Assembly (NCBI GenBank): GCA_035578175.1
Contig: JAQMRL010000012.1
Location: 24,357,460-24,421,459, forward strand
Reading direction: 5' to 3'
Length of the DNA: 64,000 bases
Origin: Catonia carolina
Lineage: Eukaryota > Arthropoda > Insecta > Hemiptera > Achilidae
Position 1 is the first letter of the stretch, and each line of letters begins with the position of its first letter. The position numbers were made by a program, and so were the translations under genes. The notes under the pieces were generated by a model, which was given only the letters and a program-made list of their open reading frames with translations, was not told the DNA's origin and did no database searches. Below are positions 59,101 to 64,000 of the stretch, piece by piece.

Positions 59101-59916
59101 TGAGGATGGGCGTTGTCATGGATCTGAACAATTCCAGAAGTCTGCATGCTTCTTCTTTTATTTTGAGTGGCTCTCCACAAACTTTGTAAGGTTTCACAAC
59201 AAACAGCTGCATTAATTGTGGTCCCCGGCTGCATGAGCTCCACAAGAAACACAATGAGGCACTTCAAGAGATCTTAGACTCATTTAGTTTCATTGGCGAC
59301 AACATTTTATGAAGAGGTTTTATTGGAAAGGTATCAACACGTACAACAAATGCCTCAATCGTCAAGGTGATTATATTGAAAAGTAGTAATAAGTGTACCT
59401 AACTTTTAACTATAAAACATTTTTTCTATATTCACAAGCACTACTTATTTATGACGTATCAGAGGTTGAAAAATCCAGCTCTTGAATTTTTGGTAAGCTA
59501 TGTGGTATTTAATTTACAGAAATTTTTTTTCTTACAGATTCTGTTTAACAGAGCAAAGAATGAGAGAGGAAGGTATGGACAAAGAATGGCATGTATTATC
59601 AACAAACGAAGATAAATTTGGTGTAGAGTTTGTATCAAGTATGGAATCAAATAAGTACCCATTTGTAGGAGTTCAATTTCATCCAGAAAAACCAGCATAT
59701 GAGTGGAATCCGATTCAACATAATACACATAATTATAGAGCTATTTATGTCAATCGGTATTTTTATGATTGGGTTGTAAACTTTTCGAAATTGAATAATC
59801 ATCAATTCCCGGATAAAACAACAGAAAAGAAACGGTTAATTTATAATTATCCACTTTCATATACTCCTGATGGGTACGATTTATTGATGTATTTTTTTAC
59901 TAAACCTGACAAATAA
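47179..59916 (+). CDS. GGH: Gamma-glutamyl hydrolase, five exons, 319 aa
   Basis: Join of 47179..47223, 48641..48831, 53636..53747, 55555..55787 and 59538..59916; all junctions have GT-AG and the frame is continuous (960 nt). Exon 1 encodes a signal peptide ([15 protein letters not shown]). The class I glutamine-amidotransferase-like fold is recognisable: [11 protein letters not shown] near residue 38, the [14 protein letters not shown] strand, the nucleophile Cys131 in [19 protein letters not shown], and the His242-Pro-Glu244 dyad in [13 protein letters not shown]. The enzyme removes gamma-linked glutamates from folylpolyglutamates in lysosomes or outside the cell. Length matches the family (about 318 aa in human). 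The poly(A) signal overlaps the stop. Introns of up to 4.8 kb carry many transposon fragments. Exon 1 is the least certain part, being assigned by splice phase and signal-peptide character. Confidence 0.92.
47505..47800 (+). repeat. 0.9-kb repeat fragment in hydrolase intron 1
   Basis: Contains CATTTTCATCAAAATCGGTC, GGAAACAGTACTAGTTTATA-type and AAAAGATAGGGTAAGTGCC landmarks of the family. Confidence 0.7.
49040..49650 (+). pseudogene. LINE 3' end in hydrolase intron 2
   Basis: Text from NENIQEVG through ISRVELLK (frame slips), then an open stretch: [53 protein letters not shown], ending [17 protein letters not shown] and a stop. This is the C-terminal domain of the LINE family also found reversed at 38560-42245. 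A 0.9-kb-repeat fragment follows at 49665-50170. Confidence 0.85.
50953..51870 (+). repeat. High-copy 0.9-kb repeat, complete copy 1
   Basis: Starts ACTTTCTCTTGCC and nears its end with the inverse GGCAAGAGAAAG, followed by TTGTGTGAGTGTTTCACAC and a T-rich tail. The 12-bp inverted ends suggest a DNA element, while the T-run border suggests otherwise; no coding capacity. At least ten copies or fragments lie in this window. Confidence 0.85.
51871..52772 (+). repeat. High-copy 0.9-kb repeat, complete copy 2, in tandem
   Basis: Begins at the base after copy 1 ends and repeats all landmarks in the same order. The copies differ by many substitutions and small indels, so the tandem arrangement is old. 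Confidence 0.85.
52900..53310 (-). pseudogene. Mariner transposase N-terminus
   Basis: [20 protein letters not shown] at the start, [20 protein letters not shown], then [15 protein letters not shown], a stop, and NMGKVCA-like text in the same frame: the paired helix-turn-helix domain of mariner transposases. The DDE domain is missing. It lies antisense in hydrolase intron 2. Confidence 0.85.
53832..54265 (+). repeat. 0.9-kb repeat fragment, 3' half, in hydrolase intron 3
   Basis: Begins at the TTTCAAACATTTC landmark and ends GAGTGATTTACACTAGATTT. It starts directly after exon 3 and its donor. Confidence 0.75.
55195..55376 (-). repeat. tRNA-derived SINE in hydrolase intron 3
   Basis: Reverse complement shows A box TAGCGTAGTGGTTAATG, B box GGTTCAATTCCTGGC and the family body ending in the TTTAAATAAATTT tail. 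Confidence 0.8.
55977..57130 (-). pseudogene. Ginger/KRBA2-like integrase, decayed, with duplicated C-terminal segment
   Basis: Minus-strand text resembles the integrase of Ginger-type transposons (related to the vertebrate KRBA2/SCAND3 domain): [11 protein letters not shown] and [10 protein letters not shown] (about 57090-56990), [20 protein letters not shown] and [11 protein letters not shown] (about 56950-56860), then [13 protein letters not shown] near 56790. A second C-terminal copy, [20 protein letters not shown] and KTEEHLEAL, lies at about 56260-56130. Stops and a short TAATCTGTTT minisatellite (56803-56850) break it. It lies antisense in hydrolase intron 4. Confidence 0.7.
57131..58190. 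other. Intronic DNA without a supported gene
   Basis: AT-rich. A 65-codon plus-strand ORF (57922-58119) has a charged, helical C-terminus ([19 protein letters not shown]) of unknown origin; it resembles no family I can name and is within hydrolase intron 4. Confidence 0.4.
58200..58470 (+). pseudogene. Mariner transposase C-terminal fragment, plus strand
   Basis: With frame slips: [20 protein letters not shown], then [14 protein letters not shown]. These match the mariner YSPDLAPxDxxLFP and CFxxWxxRxxxCI motifs. Several frame breaks. Confidence 0.75.
58800..59270 (-). pseudogene. Mariner transposase catalytic-domain fragment, minus strand
   Basis: [20 protein letters not shown] and [19 protein letters not shown] carry the second catalytic aspartate motif (HDNARPH). 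Then, in shifted frames, [19 protein letters not shown] and [12 protein letters not shown]. Opposite orientation to the fragment at 58200, so there are two independent insertions. Confidence 0.8.
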
Positions 59917-59917
59917 A
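59912..59917 (+). terminator. Poly(A) signal of the hydrolase gene, overlapping the stop codon
   Basis: AATAAA shares bases with the TAA stop. A GT/T-rich stretch follows (59935-59955), giving a very short 3' UTR. 59960-60280 is AT-rich with no feature. Confidence 0.55.
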
Positions 59918-60279
59918 ATGAACTGTGCATTTTAGATTGTTTATTTTTCGTTTATTTAAAACCCTAAAGTGTAGTTGCCTCTTTCTCATAATTGATCTCA
60001 TTAATTGACTGTTTTTAAGGACTGCTGAAAAGTATGCCTTTGCAGGTTGAAGAGGACGTACGAGTAAGTTCTATGTGTTCATTCTACTATGTTAGATTGT
60101 TATTGTAACTATGAGCAGGTACTACTTACTGTTCATTACGATAAAGTCTAGTCCGCTATGGCAATGTTTTTAATAAATGTAGTATCATACCATCTGCAGA
60201 TAAGTGTGCCTGCCCATAAGCAATAGTTGTGATAGAAAAGGATCAGCATGTTTATTCCATTAAATAACATTGTTAAAAA

Positions 60280-61110
60280 AAATCTGGTGTGAAACACTCA
60301 CACAACTTTCTCTTGCCAATGCAAATAATTAACAATATAACCTAACATTAGTAATAAAACATTAAAAATACCTAAACAAAAAAACTACCCCAATAAACAT
60401 AACCTAATTTTAATCATGAGTGAAAGACACAAAATGAAAATCAACTTGAGTTTTGCTTAAAAATACGAAAAATCACTCTTTCACGCTAAACTAGGCTCTG
60501 TAAAGAAAAATGCTCTAAATAAAAGTTGTAGATCGTTTAATTTCCTATAAATTTTATTATATACACTTTTGTCGTAAAATTCATACTAAGGCCGAAATCT
60601 TAAAAAAAAATAATTAATCAACTTTTATTTTAGGTATAAATTTTTGCACTAAAATGCATATTAAAGCCACAATTTAAAAAAAAGCAATTTTTTTACGTGA
60701 AAACAGCCTCTCCAAGAATTTCAACAGATATGATGCCTACCCTATCTTGTAAAGCATAAAAAATTTAGTAAACCAGGCGATTTCTAAAAAATTGTAGGAC
60801 CAGTTTTTGAGAAAATCGCAAAAAAGTGAAAAATTACACGAATAAACTACTACTTCCGGTTGAACGATTTTGATGAAAAAGTTCGGGTCGGGTAGTAGTA
60901 CCTAATTTAAGTTTCAATTTTGTACGATGTTCTGTTCTTGAGATATTCTGTCCTCACAGGCACACACACACACACAGACCGACCAATCACTAAAAACATG
61001 TTTTTTGGGTTCAGGGGGTTGGAGAATGTGTAGATCCGATAAGAACTCTTCGAAAAATCTACATGAAAACAATACTTACCTTCCTATAGATTTATAAAGG
61101 CAAGAGAAAA
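60280..61110 (-). repeat. High-copy 0.9-kb repeat, nearly complete reverse copy
   Basis: From TCTGGTGTGAAACACTCACA with CTTTCTCTTGCC to ATTTATAAAGGCAAGAGAAA, in reverse order relative to 50953-51870. A CA microsatellite at 60958-60978 sits at the family's TG position. Confidence 0.85.
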
Positions 61111-61404
61111 GTAAAAATCTGCTGTGAAACACTGAAGATTAGCGGAGAATAGAAGGTTGACCGGTTGCTATACTGCACCAGCTGGTAGTATTTAGAGGAG
61201 GGGGAGCAGTTGGCGCACATCTGTGACCAAGCGCACTTACTGTCAATGCTAAATGTCATTTATAGCTTGCTTATGTTGTGCTTTTGTGTCAAACAACATA
61301 TTTTATAAATTTTGTTATGTTTTAAACAGTGAGTGTTTATTGTGTTGACAAGTAGGGATATTAATTTTTGTATGTGGTAAGTTAGTGTTGTTATAACTGA
61401 TGAA

Positions 61405-61620
61405 AATGCCTGGGAAACTATGCACAGTAGCTGTTAATAACAGCCACATTAAAACTCAACTTTTAGGCATTGTTTACTGTAAATTTCCTAATGATCCCAA
61501 CATTAGGCAAAAGTGGATGCATCTGTGCAACCCAGATGGCAAATGAAATCCTGATTCATGTTCTGTATGCTCAGAACATTTTTTCCGGAAGACTACAAAA
61601 GAGAACTCAAGCAGAACTAT
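61405..61620 (+). pseudogene. THAP-domain protein N-terminus, broken
   Basis: MPGKLCTVAVNNSHIK at the start, FPNDPNIRQKWMHLC, an in-frame TGA, then SCSVCSEHFF: the C2CH zinc finger of THAP proteins (Cys..Cys..Trp..Cys-x2-His-Phe), also found at the start of P-element-like transposases. One of the N-terminal cysteines is not in place. Downstream text to 61860 is decayed. Confidence 0.65.
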
Positions 61621-62675
61621 TAAATTTACCTAAATAACTCAAATTTAATCCAACTTACTATTTATTTACTAATACATGAGTCAAATTATGACAACTCGTC
61701 TATTCAAAAAGATAATTTGTCAGTGAATAAATCAATCCAGACTGATAATCTCTGAATTTATCCTCAACTGTAATAAAATTAACACGAATTGTATATTTTG
61801 AAAATTACAATACAAAATCAAAAGATTATTAAGAAAACTGGTTTTAGAAATTAGAATAAAAATTATTTAAATTTTTTATATACAGAAAATATTAATCTAT
61901 ATTTTGTTTTTTATGCATATATAAAAAACTTTGTAATGTACCTTGTACTGCTTTTCATTAATCCTTCTTACAAGTACTTTTGCAGTGTGCATCGCTTCTT
62001 CAGGTAATGTTAATAAAAGTTCTAGAATATTTTGTAAAGATTGAATCTTCCTTTGTCAATGGTTTGAATCAAACTGAATATAAAATTGAAAAATCTACTG
62101 CTATTGCTATCTGTGTCATACATTTGAAATAAATTTAAGACCTCACTGCAATAACGATCAAAGTCACTTATGTGTTATTTTACAGGAAATGAAAATTTAA
62201 CATTGAAGCAAGTATTGCTCAATACAAAACTATATTTATTTACATCAGAAAATTTTTACTCATTAACAATGTTATTATGTTACAAAATTTGAAATTAAAT
62301 CTATTTTTTAATTTTTTACATACTTGTTAAAAAAATATTATAAAATTAACTGCACATTTCACACGGCAAAAACGATCAAAGTCAAGATGTTTTTTTTATA
62401 TAATATTTGATTATATTCTTATAATAATTTGATACCTTAAATAAAAAAATTAATGAAAAATATTGACGAAAAAATATAATGATATTTTTAAAGTTACTTA
62501 ACCACATAATTTATTTGAGAAATCTTAACTTTAATTTTATCTCCAACATTAATATTCTAGCTCATGAGAAAATTTTGTTTTATATCTAGTTTGTTATATT
62601 ATTGCAAAAAAAGTAAAAAATATAATAAAAAATAAATAATAAAAAATTATATAGTCTGATTTGAAAATGGCAGGC
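61621..62675. other. AT-rich DNA without a supported gene
   Basis: No open frame of note. Two related words (AACGATCAAAGTCA at 62151 and 62370) suggest a diffuse duplication. Minus-strand text near 62000 (LPEEAMHTAKVLVRRINEK) is unassigned. Confidence 0.4.
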
Positions 62676-63800
62676 TCAGTGAGTTGTTTTTAAGTTGCCA
62701 AAATAAATTTGAGCTTCTGGTGATATAAACTGCATTAAAGACTTCAAATCTTCATATTTAACTGTCGTTATAGGTAGTAATCCACTGTAAAGTTTTAATG
62801 GCAAAGTAGCACATCCTGCAAGCCATTCTACAAGGGAAAATTTTTGGAAAGCGGGGACCAGGTAGAAGAAGAACATCCTGGTTGAAGAACCTCAGAGTCT
62901 GGTACAATACAACTTCGATACGGCTTTTCCGAGTTGCTGCAGACAAGATGAAGATTGCCCTGATGATCGCCAACATTCGTAACGGATAGGCACATCAAGA
63001 AGAAGAATAAGAAGCACATGATGAAATGTGTGCACTTTTTTGGGTACCAATTATTTGGCACCAAATTATGTGTTCCTGAATTCAAATGATCTTGGGTGTT
63101 GATTACTAAATTTCATTATCTTAATCGACCTTGTGAGAATTGGTAATTTCTTCACATAAAACTTCATAAGGAAAGTGCTTTAATCAAAAATTATTTCTTG
63201 ATGTACTGTGAAGACAATAAAAGGAGTTTGCTTACTTCTAGCTCCACTGATTGCATCAATCCAATAAGCAGGTGTTTCAATTTTCAATTTCTGATTTTTT
63301 TAAAAGTCCAAAATCCTTGTCGCATTCCATGTAACTGTGACTACACTCAGGAAAGTGAACAGTTACAGAATCAAATCGCTTCATAGAAAGGACAGTAAAG
63401 TGCAAAAATCTGATTATTGTAAAAATTTTATTCTGCCCTGGGCAGAAATCACAAAAAAATCTAGATATTCAATAGATGAAGGCAGAAAAATATCAAAAAA
63501 TTGATACAAAAATGATGTAGCCTCATTCGACCCCTTCTTTCCAACAGTCTCAGCATACCAATAAAAATTGTATTTAGAGTTAGATAAGACATGGATATTA
63601 AAATTATAAACTGTTAGCTGTCTTTTATAATAAATGTCATTTTGTAGTGATATTGCGCACAGGTAAATTTTTACAAAAATCCATTGTTATGGCTTCTGAA
63701 TCAGTTGATTTTCTTGCAGCTCTCTTTGCATTTTTTTCTACACTGTAATTATCCGAATCCCGGTTTTTTCACTTTCACTGGAATTCATATTAATGGTTAC
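62676..63800 (-). pseudogene. Transposon-derived DUF7869-type gene, broken and interrupted
   Basis: Minus-strand pieces in order: STDSEAITMDFCKNLPV, DIYYKRQLTVYNFNIHVL, YAETVGKKGSNEATSFLYQF, FDIFLPSSIEYLDFF (63750-63440); then VTVHFPECSHSYMECDKDFG (about 63350); then LPLKLYSGLLPITTVKYEDL and LMQFISPEAQIYFGNLKT to the stop at 62676. Order and motifs match a large arthropod family of transposon-derived proteins. Frame breaks throughout. A LINE tail (62815-63010, plus strand) is inserted before the last piece. The family assignment is from memory of its motifs. Confidence 0.65.
62815..63010 (+). pseudogene. LINE 3' end with GAA-rich tail
   Basis: GKRGPGRRRTSWLKNLRVWY then LFRAAADKMKIALMIANIRNG and stop: the C-terminus of a LINE reverse transcriptase. 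It is followed by an AAGAAGAAGAATAAGAAG tail typical of the 3' end. It interrupts the DUF7869-type pseudogene. Confidence 0.85.
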
Positions 63801-64000
63801 AACTAACACAATATAACGATCAATGTTTAAAGAAAGAAGACACGCACAAACACTATCAACCTAACAACACGCACCACACTAACTGGCCACAGCCTTCGAT
63901 TCATGATGACTTAGATCAGTGTTGCCTTGTTCTCAGCTGACTATGATCGTTCTTGCTATGAATCGATTTTTTTATAATGCAATATTATTGACTCCGATCG

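Overview
The window is AT-rich animal DNA and almost certainly an insect. Its genes have long introns with ordinary GT-AG splice sites, and intergenic and intronic DNA is packed with decayed transposons: jockey-like and other LINEs, mariner, PIF/Harbinger, pogo-like and Ginger-like elements, tRNA-derived SINEs, foldback elements and several unnamed high-copy repeats. Nothing fixes the order; the repeat mix suggests a repeat-rich hemipteroid or polyneopteran insect, which is inference only.

Region 1 (1 to about 17.9 kb) is the most unusual part. Two inverted arms, 1-4451 and 12962-17452, are identical wherever I compared them except for copy number in a 32-bp satellite. They flank an 8.5-kb unique centre. 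The left arm runs off the window start, so the whole structure is longer. Each arm holds nested subterminal palindromes, about 1 kb of a 32-bp satellite whose unit contains a perfect dyad, a tRNA-like SINE and duplicated blocks of a dispersed SINE-like repeat. The centre holds a compact spliced transcription unit: a TATA promoter near 4820, a non-coding first exon, tandemly duplicated Thr/Gln/Asn-triplet exons, and two unrelated-looking ORFs. One is a Thr/Pro-rich protein with a basic tail (148 aa when spliced); the other is a GC-rich 378-aa protein with a Pro/Gln/Val/Glu tract. A poly(A) signal follows at 8273. I recognise neither protein. The layout resembles Foldback/FB-NOF or Galileo elements (long inverted repeats built of tandem repeats around a gene), but a captured viral gene or a sex-chromosome-type palindrome are also possible. 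This is the best candidate for an undescribed system.

Region 2 (17.9-47 kb) carries two divergently arranged protein phosphatase 1 (PP1) catalytic-subunit genes sharing one intron position. The minus-strand gene (28830 to 23686) keeps every catalytic residue. The plus-strand gene (34057 to 37244) is an intact ORF that has lost both metal-bridging aspartates (D to N and D to G), so it is probably a pseudophosphatase. Between and around them lie jockey, Tc1/mariner-like, pogo-like, Harbinger and LINE remnants, several nested in one another.

Region 3 (47-60 kb) is one complete five-exon gamma-glutamyl hydrolase gene (319 aa, secreted or lysosomal folate-polyglutamate hydrolase) on the plus strand. 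Its introns hold LINE, mariner and Ginger-like fragments plus two head-to-tail copies of a 0.9-kb repeat. Region 4 (60-64 kb) has no intact gene: a repeat copy, a broken THAP-domain gene and a broken transposon-derived gene of the DUF7869 type interrupted by a LINE tail.
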